DNA from: Phycisphaerae bacterium
Lineage (GTDB): Bacteria; Planctomycetota; Phycisphaerae; UBA1845; PWPN01
NCBI GenBank assembly: GCA_035384605.1
Contig: DAOOIV010000077.1
Span: forward strand, 1-26,580
Direction of reading: 5' to 3'
DNA: 26,580 nucleotides
The number at the start of each line of letters is the position of its first letter. The first letter of the stretch is position 1. Both the position numbers and the translations under genes were made by a program. Of this stretch, positions 6,590 to 13,448 are shown piece by piece. The notes beneath the pieces were generated by a model, which saw nothing but the letters and a program-made list of their open reading frames with translations, had not been told where the DNA came from and ran no database searches.

Positions 6590-7861
6590 ATGGTAAACAA
6601 GATGATGGGAATTGCGTGGATCGCCGCGATTGTTGCAGGAATGGGCCTGACAGCCTCAACAGCACGCGCGGACAAGGTGACGATCACCGTCGGCGACAAG
6701 GATATTCCCGCCGGCCCGATGTGGTTCAAGCCGGCCAAGCCCCTGGACCCGCAGCAGTACTACTATCTTTCCGGTAAGGACGCCGATCTGCTCGTGCAAA
6801 TCGACAAGGAAGATCGGGTATGGTGGTGGCAGAACAAGCCGCTCAAGGCCGGGCAGACGTACACGTGGGAACTCCTCGTGGCCGGCACGGGCGTCAACCC
6901 GGAACCGGGCGGCCTCCCCGCCCGCGTCCGCAAAGCCGGCGACGAACAGGTGGACATCAAGATCTCCGGCAAGCCCTTCACCACCCTGGTATTCAAGAAG
7001 AGTGATCCCAAGGTTTACCTGTATCCGGTCATCGGCCCGACGGGCGAGCCGATGACGCGCGATTTCCCCATGAAGGACAACCCTGCGGAAAAAGAAGCCA
7101 AGCGCCAGGACCACCCCCACCACCGCTCATTGTGGTGCGCCCACGGCGACATCCGCACGGAAGACATGACCAAGCCGGGATCCAACTACTGGAATGAAGT
7201 CAAGGATGCGCCGATCGAGAAAGTGCCGCACCAGGTTCTCACCAAGATCGTCGGCCAGGCCAGCGGGCCGGTATTCGGTCAGGTTATCGCCGAAATCGAC
7301 TGGATCAACGAGAAGGGCGAGAAGGACTTCTCCGAACAGCGATCGTACATGTTTCTCGCCGGTGAGGATCTTCGCATCATCGACGTCAGGAGCGTCTTTA
7401 AGTTCGACCAGAAGGACGTTACCTTCGGCGACACCAAGGAAGGCGGCATCGTGTCCGTACGGACGGCCATCACCATTGACGAAAAGGGCGGCGGCAAGCG
7501 GTACAACAGCGCCGGCAAGAGCGGCGAAGACACCTGGGGCCAACCCGCCGAGTGGTGCGACTACGTCGGAAAGGTTAATGACAAGGTGGTGGGCATCGCA
7601 ATCATGGACCATCCGAAGAATTACGGGCATCCGACGCACTGGCATATTCGCGACTATGGTCTGTACACCGCCAACCCGTTCGGCCTGAAGGACTTCACCA
7701 AGGATGCCGCCAAGGACGGTTCACATACCTGGAAGAAGGGCGAGTCGGTCGAGTTTAACTACCGGATCCTTTTGCATCAGGGTGACACGCAAGCCGCCGG
7801 CATCGCCGATCAGTGGAGACTCTACAGCGACCCGCCGAAGTTCACGGTCACGGAGAAGTGA
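6590..7861 (+). CDS. Exported DUF6807 ('methane oxygenase PmoA') family protein
   Basis: A 423-residue secreted protein of the DUF6807/PF14100 family, common in planctomycetes and Bacteroidetes, often near sugar-metabolism genes. Despite the 'PmoA' label there is no reason to link it with methane oxidation, and its activity is not established. It begins with a signal peptide (about 1-27, ending TARA). The family signature follows: YLYPVIGPTGEPMTRDFPM, then DHPHHRSLWCAHGDI (174-188), whose histidines could bind metal, and later ICYEDV-free beta-rich segments ending near GESVEFNYRILLHQGD. The ATG at 6590 is preferred because AGAGGAGA lies 11-18 bases upstream and a clean signal peptide results; an in-frame ATG at 6557 has no such site. 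It likely forms an operon with the preceding isomerase. Confidence 0.83.
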   Translation: MVNKMMGIAWIAAIVAGMGLTASTARADKVTITVGDKDIPAGPMWFKPAKPLDPQQYYYLSGKDADLLVQIDKEDRVWWWQNKPLKAGQTYTWELLVAGTGVNPEPGGLPARVRKAGDEQVDIKISGKPFTTLVFKKSDPKVYLYPVIGPTGEPMTRDFPMKDNPAEKEAKRQDHPHHRSLWCAHGDIRTEDMTKPGSNYWNEVKDAPIEKVPHQVLTKIVGQASGPVFGQVIAEIDWINEKGEKDFSEQRSYMFLAGEDLRIIDVRSVFKFDQKDVTFGDTKEGGIVSVRTAITIDEKGGGKRYNSAGKSGEDTWGQPAEWCDYVGKVNDKVVGIAIMDHPKNYGHPTHWHIRDYGLYTANPFGLKDFTKDAAKDGSHTWKKGESVEFNYRILLHQGDTQAAGIADQWRLYSDPPKFTVTEK

Positions 7862-7896
7862 TCAATCCTCTCCGGTTGTTCAGACTTCGGACGCGT

Positions 7897-8292
7897 CTAT
7901 TCCGTAAAGTCGAACCAGAGACGACTGAAGATCTCATCGAACGACCGGAAAAACGCCCACGACGACTCCGGAATCGGAACGTCACCCCAATCCAGCGGTG
8001 CTTGCTGGGGCACGAGCGGCTCCGCCGGCGGCCGTCGCGGCCCGATGATATCGGGTGCCGCGGCGGACCGCACCTTTATCCGACGAGCCTGTTGCACGGA
8101 ACGATCGTAGGCGTCACGCCGTCGAGGATCGCTCAGGACGGCGTACGCCTCTTGCACCTCCAGGAACGGCTCCACATCCGGCCCGTAGTGATCCGGGTGT
8201 AGCTCCAGCGCCTTTCGACGATACGCCTGCTTGATCTGTGCCGGCGTTGCATCGACGGTAAGCCCCAGGACGACGTAGTAGTCCTTCGCCAT
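7897..8292 (-). CDS. Short J-domain (DnaJ-like) protein
   Basis: A 131-residue protein with an N-terminal J domain (about 3-66): DYYVVLGLTVDATPAQIKQA, the invariant HPD at 32-34, then FLEVQEAYAVLSDPRRRDAYD. J domains stimulate the ATPase of DnaK-type Hsp70 chaperones. It has neither the Gly/Phe region, the zinc fingers nor the C-terminal substrate domains of full DnaJ. Instead there is a Pro-rich linker (about 79-100) and a tail rich in aromatic residues, WAFFRSFDEIFSRLWFDF, of unknown role. It is the last gene of the Hsp20 cluster, 52 bases after the preceding Hsp20, with only a weak ribosome-binding site (GGGGTG). It probably passes clients held by the small heat-shock proteins to Hsp70; that is inference. 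Confidence 0.88.
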   Translation of the reverse strand: MAKDYYVVLGLTVDATPAQIKQAYRRKALELHPDHYGPDVEPFLEVQEAYAVLSDPRRRDAYDRSVQQARRIKVRSAAAPDIIGPRRPPAEPLVPQQAPLDWGDVPIPESSWAFFRSFDEIFSRLWFDFTE

Positions 8293-8344
8293 GCCGACAC
8301 CCCGATCACCGACCTCCGTTGCTGGATCCCCACATGTCCCGGGA

Positions 8345-8836
8345 TCAGCCGCTCTTTACGGCAATCCGCTTGGGCTTCGCGTCCGGCCGTTTCTGAAGAG
8401 TCACGGTCAGGACCCCGTTCCTGTAAGTCGCGTCAACCTTGTTCGGATCAACCGAACTCGGCAGTTGAATGCTGCGACGGAAGCTGCCGAAGCTGCGTTC
8501 CACGTAGTGATAGTTGCGCTTCTTTTCCTCCTTCTCCTGTTTCTTCTCACCGCTGATCGTCAGCATGTTGTCGCTGACGCTGATCTCCACGTCCTTGGGA
8601 TCGACGCCCGGCAGTTCGGCCGTCAGGGTCACGTCATTCTCAGACTCGGCCAGATTCAGCCGCAACCCCACGCCGACACCGGCCGGCATCAGGTCGGCGA
8701 GGCTGGTGCTCCATGGATCCCGCCAGAACCGCTCAAAGAGCTGGTCCATCTCACTTCGCAAACGAGCCAGTGGGGGCGCTTCGGTCCTCGAACCGTTTCT
8801 GGCTTCACGCTTGTTTCGCCAAGGTATCAGGTTCAT
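8345..8836 (-). CDS. Hsp20 family small heat-shock protein (third of three)
   Basis: Small heat-shock proteins are ATP-independent holdases that bind unfolding proteins in the cytoplasm. This 163-residue copy has an N-terminal arm with basic residues (MNLIPWRNKREARNG) and the motif MDQLFERFW. Its alpha-crystallin domain (about 57-157) contains LTAELPGVDPKDVEISV, MLTISGEKK, a Lys/Glu-rich loop EKKQEKEEKKRN, and the diagnostic YRNGVLTVTLQK (normally A-x-x-x-GVL). The C-terminal KRIAVKSG supplies an I-x-V anchor motif used in oligomer assembly. AGGAGG lies 7 bases upstream. It starts 14 bases after the preceding Hsp20 gene, so co-transcription is very likely. Confidence 0.93.
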   Translation of the reverse strand: MNLIPWRNKREARNGSRTEAPPLARLRSEMDQLFERFWRDPWSTSLADLMPAGVGVGLRLNLAESENDVTLTAELPGVDPKDVEISVSDNMLTISGEKKQEKEEKKRNYHYVERSFGSFRRSIQLPSSVDPNKVDATYRNGVLTVTLQKRPDAKPKRIAVKSG

Positions 8837-8850
8837 GATTCAACCTCCTC

Positions 8851-9252
8851 TCACGACGCCTTGACCGTGATCTTCCTGGGCTTGCAGGCCTCGCTCTTAG
8901 GCAGATGCAGCTCCATCACTCCATCCTTGAGCCGTGCCTCGATCTTGTCGGTCTCGATGCCTTCGCCAAGCCGGAAGGAACGATAAAAGTCACCCACTCC
9001 GTACTCATGAAGCAGGTAGTTCGTCTTATCCTCGTCCTGCCGGGGATCAACCCTGCCGTTAATGGTCAGAACGCCCTGCTCGTACTGGATGTCGATCGCA
9101 TCCGGAGCAACGCCCGGCATATCCGCCAGAACAAGGAACTCGTCCGACGTCTCAATAATGTCCACGTTCGGCATATACGTGCGACGATCGCGTGCCCGTT
9201 CGACTTGGGCAAGCTTGTCTTGCTCTTTCTTGACTGTCAAAGCGGTGCTCAT
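8851..9252 (-). CDS. Hsp20 family small heat-shock protein (second of three)
   Basis: At 133 residues this is the shortest of the three copies. The N-terminal arm is charged and helical (VKKEQDKLAQVERARDRR) rather than carrying the LFERFW/IFEGYG-type motif of its neighbours. The alpha-crystallin domain (about 26-130) includes VLADMPGVAPDAIDIQYEQG, LTINGR, a Tyr/Leu loop (DKTNYLLHEYGVGDFYRSF) and ARLKDGVMELHLPK. The tail RKITVKAS gives the I-x-V motif. GTLRV-type GVL is replaced by GVM. AAGGAGG precedes the ATG at good spacing. The different N-terminal arm suggests a distinct client range or a mixed oligomer with its neighbours. Confidence 0.92.
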   Translation of the reverse strand: MSTALTVKKEQDKLAQVERARDRRTYMPNVDIIETSDEFLVLADMPGVAPDAIDIQYEQGVLTINGRVDPRQDEDKTNYLLHEYGVGDFYRSFRLGEGIETDKIEARLKDGVMELHLPKSEACKPRKITVKAS

Positions 9253-9304
9253 TGCTGATCCTCCTTCTCAAATGGCCTCGTTTCTCGTTCTCCGCAACCG
9301 ACGG

Positions 9305-9745
9305 TTAACTCGTCTTGACGGCGATCTTCCTGGGTTTCGCCTCGTCCACCTTCGGCAAAGTGACGGTCAGCACGCCGTCCTTCAATGTCGCCTGGACCTT
9401 CTCCGCATTCACCTCGGCAGGAAGCGTAACCACGCGGGTGAACTCGCCGGTGCCGCGCTCCCTTCGATGATAAGAGGCGCCCTCGCTTTCCCGGGGCTTG
9501 CGCGTTCCCTTAATGGTCAGCTCGTTGCCGACTGCGTAAATCTCGATGTCGTTCTCGCTCACTCCGGGAACCTCCGCCTCCGCGTACAGGGCCTCGCCGT
9601 CTTCCCAGATGTTGAGAGCTGGAAACGCGGTCAGCCGGCTTGTCCAGCCGCCGTTGAACGGAAAACCATACCCTTCGAAGATCCGCTCCACCTCCCTCCG
9701 CAACTCATTCATGACTGCAAAAGGATTCATCGTTCCTGCAAACAT
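9305..9745 (-). CDS. Hsp20 family small heat-shock protein (first of three)
   Basis: First gene of the heat-shock cluster, 146 residues. The N-terminal arm has VMNELRREVERIFEGYGFPF, the usual class-A bacterial Hsp20 pattern. The alpha-crystallin domain (about 41-140) shows YAEAEVPGVSENDIEIYAVG, LTIKGTRK, RRERGTGEFTRVVTLP and the diagnostic ATLKDGVLTVTLPK. The tail RKIAVKTS carries I-x-V. The ATG at 9745 has AGGAGG 7 bases upstream; an internal ATG at 9730 is less well placed. A 5-bp hairpin (9759-9771) adjoins the ribosome-binding site. The cluster promoter must lie further upstream but was not identified; no CIRCE element was seen. Confidence 0.93.
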   Translation of the reverse strand: MFAGTMNPFAVMNELRREVERIFEGYGFPFNGGWTSRLTAFPALNIWEDGEALYAEAEVPGVSENDIEIYAVGNELTIKGTRKPRESEGASYHRRERGTGEFTRVVTLPAEVNAEKVQATLKDGVLTVTLPKVDEAKPRKIAVKTS

Positions 9746-10309
9746 CGCGATACCTCCTGGTCCTTCGGACCTCTGTCAGTCTGCAAGCACGTCCGCGTGG
9801 CCTTCCGCAGGCCGGGTACTCCGCGGTTGCACCGGCCGATCCGAGCCCGATGCTGGAAGCACAAAGACCGCTCGGCGTCGCTGATTGTTTCGGGAAGTTC
9901 CTGCCCGCCGCGAGAAGAGCGGCCGGCACAGTGGTCGGCGACGCGTGAAATCCGTTACCGAAAAAGTCTTACAGGCTCGGTCACATCGCCACTCCTTCGA
10001 GCGGACCTGCTTCCGCACCATGCTTCTTGGGCCGTTTCAACGTGCCGCTGAAAATCACATGCAAACCCCGTGCCAGTCGAACCGGCCAACCATGCCGATC
10101 ATCATAAGTAATTCGAAACAGGCAACTTAGGGCAAGGCTGCCCACAGCGAGACACGCGATACGGCCCGAGACTCTGCCAATCTCGCGCTGCCAGTTTTGC
10201 GGGCCCCTCGGCTAAGCTCAGCCGGGCGGGAGTTCGCGTGCGTTTCCAGGACGGTGATGCCGTGCTGACAATTCAGGGATACAGTCACCCACTCATGTAG
10301 ATGAGGGGG
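9746..10309. other. Intergenic region upstream of the heat-shock cluster
   Basis: This stretch of 564 bases lies between the Hsp20 cluster and the end of the dockerin-like protein gene, both on the minus strand. It should hold the terminator of the latter and the heat-shock promoter. On the minus strand a TATGAT box is at 10106-10101 and a GTTGAAA motif around 10043-10036, the latter recalling the -35 of sigma-32 promoters, but neither has a good partner box. No CIRCE inverted repeat is visible. Open frames crossing here (for example 9062-10051 plus strand) are antisense shadows of the Hsp20 genes. Confidence 0.4.
9753..9771 (-). promoter_or_regulatory. Ribosome-binding site with adjoining mini-hairpin of the first Hsp20
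   Basis: On the minus strand AGGAGG (9758-9753) is directly preceded by GGTCC-GAA-GGACC (9771-9759), a perfect 5-bp hairpin. The hairpin does not itself cover the ribosome-binding site, so a thermosensor role is only a possibility. Confidence 0.4.
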
Positions 10310-11515
10310 TCAGTAGTTCGCGTTATCGCACGTCTGGTCGGCTGCAATGCCGGGTCCGCTCGCACATGCTTCGAACTTGTCGAGATCGGTGTTGTCCACG
10401 TCCCCATCGCCATCGTCTGGGGGATTGAAGCGTTGGTCAGCATTCATGTCGTCGCGGTCGAAGCATTCACAGTCGGCGAACAGCCCGCCGCCGGCTCCCG
10501 AAAAGCAGGCCTGGAAAACCGCGAAGTCAGCCTGATCGACGTCGCCGTCACCGTCTGCGTCCGCGAAGGGGTCATTGCAAGCACATGCCGCCGAGGCCGC
10601 GCAGTCCGGATCGGCACAATCGGTCAGGCTGTCCAGGTCGTCGTCGATCAGATTGTAACAGTTGTACTCCGGAACCAGGCTGGCACTCACGTTGTCCAGG
10701 TCGATGTACGAGGTGTACGGGGCCGGCCCGATCAGACGTTGCTCGGCTCCGAAGCCCACGATGCCCGAGGTGTATTTGTACACGGTGTCAACGCAATAGA
10801 CGTCCCATGTGCTCGGCTCGGGCGTGCCGTCGTCCGGCCAGATACGACCTCTGACAAGTACAGCCCCCGCACCATCATCCAGGGCCTCGAAACGCATCCA
10901 CCAGTCCTTCGTCGGATCGAAAGGATCGAAACGTATCGACCCCGGAGTGGGGCTGCAGAGATCGTGAGGTCCGCTGGGATCCAGATATTGTATCGCCATT
11001 TCCAGCCGATTGTTGGTGGGAGGATTGGCATTCGGGTTGGCCCCGGCGTCGCCTACATAGACCCAGTAGCCCTTGAAGTGGGCGCCGGTCTTGTCGGATG
11101 AGAATTGCGGATCCATGTTGACCGCCAATGCTACAAAAAAAGTGTTCTTGTCTGGAGTGGCAAACATGTGGGGGTTGGTGGAGGTCTTGATCAGCAGCTT
11201 GGCCGACACGCCCCCATTGGCGTTGCTGAACTCCGTGCCATACTCGGAGAAGAGACCCACCGCCCTGTCGATGGAGGAAGTGAAGCTGAGGCGAAGGGCG
11301 GGTGAACAGCTGGGGCAAGGAGTGGCGGTTGTCGGAAAGAAGGTCACAATTGCCCCGTCCGTCTGCCAGGAAATGTAGTCCCAGGGCACCAAGCCTTCGA
11401 ACGTGTTGTCGTCGAAAGTATGCAGCCAACCGGGGGGGTCAGCCCAAGCGGGCGGAACTGCCAACAGAGCGACACTCAGAACCGCCGGCCCGATGAACAC
11501 GTGCTTCGGGTTCAT
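10310..11515 (-). CDS. Exported protein with dockerin-like C-terminal repeats
   Basis: A 401-residue secreted protein. The signal peptide (about 1-25, ending PAWA) follows the ATG at 11515, which has GGAGG 8 bases upstream; an in-frame start at 11608 lacks one. Residues 30-280 form a beta-rich domain of unknown function (LHTFDDNTFEGLVPWDYISW and YIDLDNVSASL) resembling lectin/laminin-G-type sandwich proteins. A short Asp/Cys-rich segment follows (DDDLDSLTDCADPDC, about 291-305). The C-terminus has two calcium-binding, dockerin-like motifs: DADGDGDVDQADFAVFQACF (319-338) and DDGDGDVDNTDLDKFEAC (367-384). Such tails are common in planctomycete exported proteins and may serve calcium binding, anchoring or sorting; no cohesin partner is in the window. 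Specific function unknown. Confidence 0.8.
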   Translation of the reverse strand: MNPKHVFIGPAVLSVALLAVPPAWADPPGWLHTFDDNTFEGLVPWDYISWQTDGAIVTFFPTTATPCPSCSPALRLSFTSSIDRAVGLFSEYGTEFSNANGGVSAKLLIKTSTNPHMFATPDKNTFFVALAVNMDPQFSSDKTGAHFKGYWVYVGDAGANPNANPPTNNRLEMAIQYLDPSGPHDLCSPTPGSIRFDPFDPTKDWWMRFEALDDGAGAVLVRGRIWPDDGTPEPSTWDVYCVDTVYKYTSGIVGFGAEQRLIGPAPYTSYIDLDNVSASLVPEYNCYNLIDDDLDSLTDCADPDCAASAACACNDPFADADGDGDVDQADFAVFQACFSGAGGGLFADCECFDRDDMNADQRFNPPDDGDGDVDNTDLDKFEACASGPGIAADQTCDNANY

Positions 11516-12208
11516 GCCTTCTTCCTCCCAGATAAAGGTTAATCGAAATGCGTTTCGTTCGCTCACCGCCGACACAATAGAGACGTGCAGGGAAGCTCGC
11601 GGGGCCAAGACAAGAACCCGACCATGAAATGGGAGCGCTCACTCCCCTACGAAGTCCGGTCTCTATTACATCGTAACCCGTCCCAAGGTTGCATGCAATC
11701 ACCTTCTCTCCGACTTCCTCGTGCCGCGCATCGAGCAGCGTATGGTTGGTGCTCTTGACAAGACCGTCAGACTGATGCTGACTCGCGCAAGGAATCCGCT
11801 GTTTTTTCCCCAGCGGACCCCTCCTTCCATGCAGACCGACCTTCGGAGCGGATGCTTCATCATCACGGTCCGCATCCGCATCGATGTTTGTGGTGGCGAT
11901 CCGGCCAGGTTTCCGCGTAAGCCATTGCGATACAATTACTTGGGTTTGTTTCCGGGACCGCCCCAAGTCCGAGAAGCGGCTGCAGGGAAAGAACGATTTG
12001 CGCTTGAGGCTGACATAGGCCGCGGATATGATGCAGTCAGTCGATCACCGACTCCCACGTCATGGATGGGGCGCGATTGTCCGTTTGAAGTCGCAGGGCG
12101 GTTGAAGGTGCGCAAAAGCAACTCCCGGAAACCGGAGAGGGCTTGAAGACCCTTTCAGAAGTCTGCGTGTTGGGGATAGGTTGTCTTAACTACTAGGAGG
12201 AGAACGTT
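11516..12208. other. Divergent intergenic region between two exported-protein genes
   Basis: This 693-base region separates divergently oriented genes and should contain both promoters. I see no supported gene; open frames here carry no motif. Visible structure: a hairpin with a 7-bp stem and T-rich loop (TCCGCTG 11795-11801 / CAGCGGA 11811-11817), a perfect 10-bp palindrome TTGCATGCAA (11689-11698), and CGAAATGCGTTTCG (11544-11557), a 5-bp hairpin near the minus-strand gene start. A perfect TTGACA at 11755-11760 lacks a -10 partner at normal spacing. Confidence 0.4.
11524..11528 (-). promoter_or_regulatory. Shine-Dalgarno deciding the dockerin-like protein start
   Basis: On the minus strand this reads GGAGG, 8 bases before the ATG at 11515. 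A signal peptide directly follows that ATG. Confidence 0.65.
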
Positions 12209-12910
12209 ATGCTAAGACTCTTTGCAGTGGTAGATCTCGTCGCCGTGCTCGTCGTGCCCGCAGTCGGGGCATACCAGTACGATTTCACCCTTGACCAGAG
12301 CAGGTCGAACATCACGATCACGCTTCCGATCTTTGCCGGCGGCGCGACCGCGACCAGTCCGCTGAGCGGGACGTACAGCATGATGCTGGATTCCCCGTCC
12401 GGCACGTACAACACCCGGGACTGGAACGTACAGGCCAGTCTGAAGACCATCAGTGCCACGAACACGGCTCAGATGATCTTGATCTCCGTGCCCTACAACA
12501 TCTACGTCCAGGTTGATCCGGGCGACTTCCGCGCCATGGACTGGAATCAGAATAAGGGGGCCATCCCGAGCACGACACTTGCGGGTGGGCCCAACATCTC
12601 GAGTGGCGACCTGAGTACTGATATCCTGCTCTCGATCTACAATGAGGTCACTCACAGTTATGTCACCAGGAACGGGGCCGCGGGTGAATGGTTCATGATG
12701 AACTGGACCCTCCAGGTTTCCGACGACGACTGGCTGGGAGTGGCAGGCACGGGCGACGTGGAGTCGTGCGTGACCGCGACTTACTACGATCAGAACCTCA
12801 TCAAGTACGTCACCAAGCTGTACGGCCGGGGCACGCTGATCCCCGAACCGGCCACTTTGGCTCTGCTCGGGCTCGGTGGCTTGGCGCTGCTCTGCCGCCG
12901 GCCGGTGTGA
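12209..12910 (+). CDS. PEP-CTERM sorting-domain protein
   Basis: A 233-residue exported protein. The N-terminus is a signal peptide (LFAVVDLVAVLVVPAVGA, cleavage near residue 21). The C-terminus is a textbook PEP-CTERM signal: IPEPATLALLGLGGLALLC followed by the basic end RRPV, which is recognised by exosortase and usually marks proteins released to or anchored at the surface with exopolysaccharide. The central part is beta-rich, Ser/Thr/Asn-rich and not recognisable. AGGAGGAG is well placed before the ATG. No exosortase gene lies in the window, so processing depends on one elsewhere. It diverges from the dockerin-like protein gene. Confidence 0.85.
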   Translation: MLRLFAVVDLVAVLVVPAVGAYQYDFTLDQSRSNITITLPIFAGGATATSPLSGTYSMMLDSPSGTYNTRDWNVQASLKTISATNTAQMILISVPYNIYVQVDPGDFRAMDWNQNKGAIPSTTLAGGPNISSGDLSTDILLSIYNEVTHSYVTRNGAAGEWFMMNWTLQVSDDDWLGVAGTGDVESCVTATYYDQNLIKYVTKLYGRGTLIPEPATLALLGLGGLALLCRRPV

Positions 12911-12933
12911 GCATGCCCGCCAGGCGGCCGGCG
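12896..12933 (+). terminator. GC-rich inverted repeat at the end of the PEP-CTERM gene
   Basis: CGCCGGCC (12896-12903) and GGCCGGCG (12926-12933) form an 8-bp stem around a 22-nt loop that spans the stop codon. There is no T-tract. It may be a weak terminator or simply GC-rich chance. Confidence 0.25.
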
Positions 12934-13448
12934 CGATATGACCGGCTGTTAGTCTCTTCCGTCGCAACTGGTGCGCATTTTGCGCGCATGTTTCTCGATC
13001 GCAGAGCACTTGGGTTGCGGCCCGCAAAAAGGCCCTTCGCCGCAGGCCACAAGCTCTATGAGCCAACGGTTCGCGTGGTGTGGACTACTCGTTTTCAGGG
13101 CCCTTTCACACATCTTGCTGTTCAGCCAGGCCCCGGGCACAAGAACCGCCAGCCGTATTTCAAAACCTTGGTGCTCTGGGCAGTCGGTCATCAACGATCA
13201 CTGTCTCTCGATGGGAGGGAATGAAGCCCTCGCCTTCAGGCGAAACCTTCAGGTACACTTCTGGCTATGGAAGAGTACCGCACGGCCTCGCATACGCGTT
13301 TTGATATCAAGTACTTCTCAGTACCTGATTCTCGGTTCCCGCTCTGCCGACTGACAACTTCAGGATTGTTCACTTCTCTCGCACCCGTTGTACCCGCACC
13401 GCCTCTTGCCCTCAATTGGACCGTCTCCCAACGCTGCGACGCGCGATG
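12911..13448. other. Convergent intergenic region, no gene seen
   Basis: These 538 bases lie between the ends of the PEP-CTERM gene (plus) and icd (minus). Open frames in both directions are short and motif-free, and I could not fold a tRNA. Small repeats are present (CCTTCAGG at about 13232 and 13247; a near-palindrome AGTACTTCTCAGTACC around 13310-13325) but no convincing terminator was found. Possibly decayed sequence. Confidence 0.4.

Noticed and set aside
6590..7861. Methane monooxygenase subunit, suggested by the family name 'PmoA'
   Set aside because: The protein is a soluble exported DUF6807 member with a signal peptide and no multi-span membrane layout; no pmoB or pmoC gene is nearby.
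9753..9800. Possible ROSE-type RNA thermometer before the first Hsp20
   Set aside because: The visible hairpin lies next to, not over, the AGGAGG site, and I found no complementary CCU-rich strand pairing with it.
9062..10051. Plus-strand open frame of 329 codons across the Hsp20 region
   Set aside because: It runs antisense through two Hsp20 genes and non-coding sequence, and its translation shows no motif or plausible start signal.
11755..11783. Promoter based on a perfect TTGACA
   Set aside because: At 16 to 18 bases downstream there is no sequence resembling TATAAT.
12911..13448. tRNA or small RNA gene in the convergent gap
   Set aside because: No cloverleaf with conserved T-loop bases could be folded, and the local repeats are too short to support an RNA gene.
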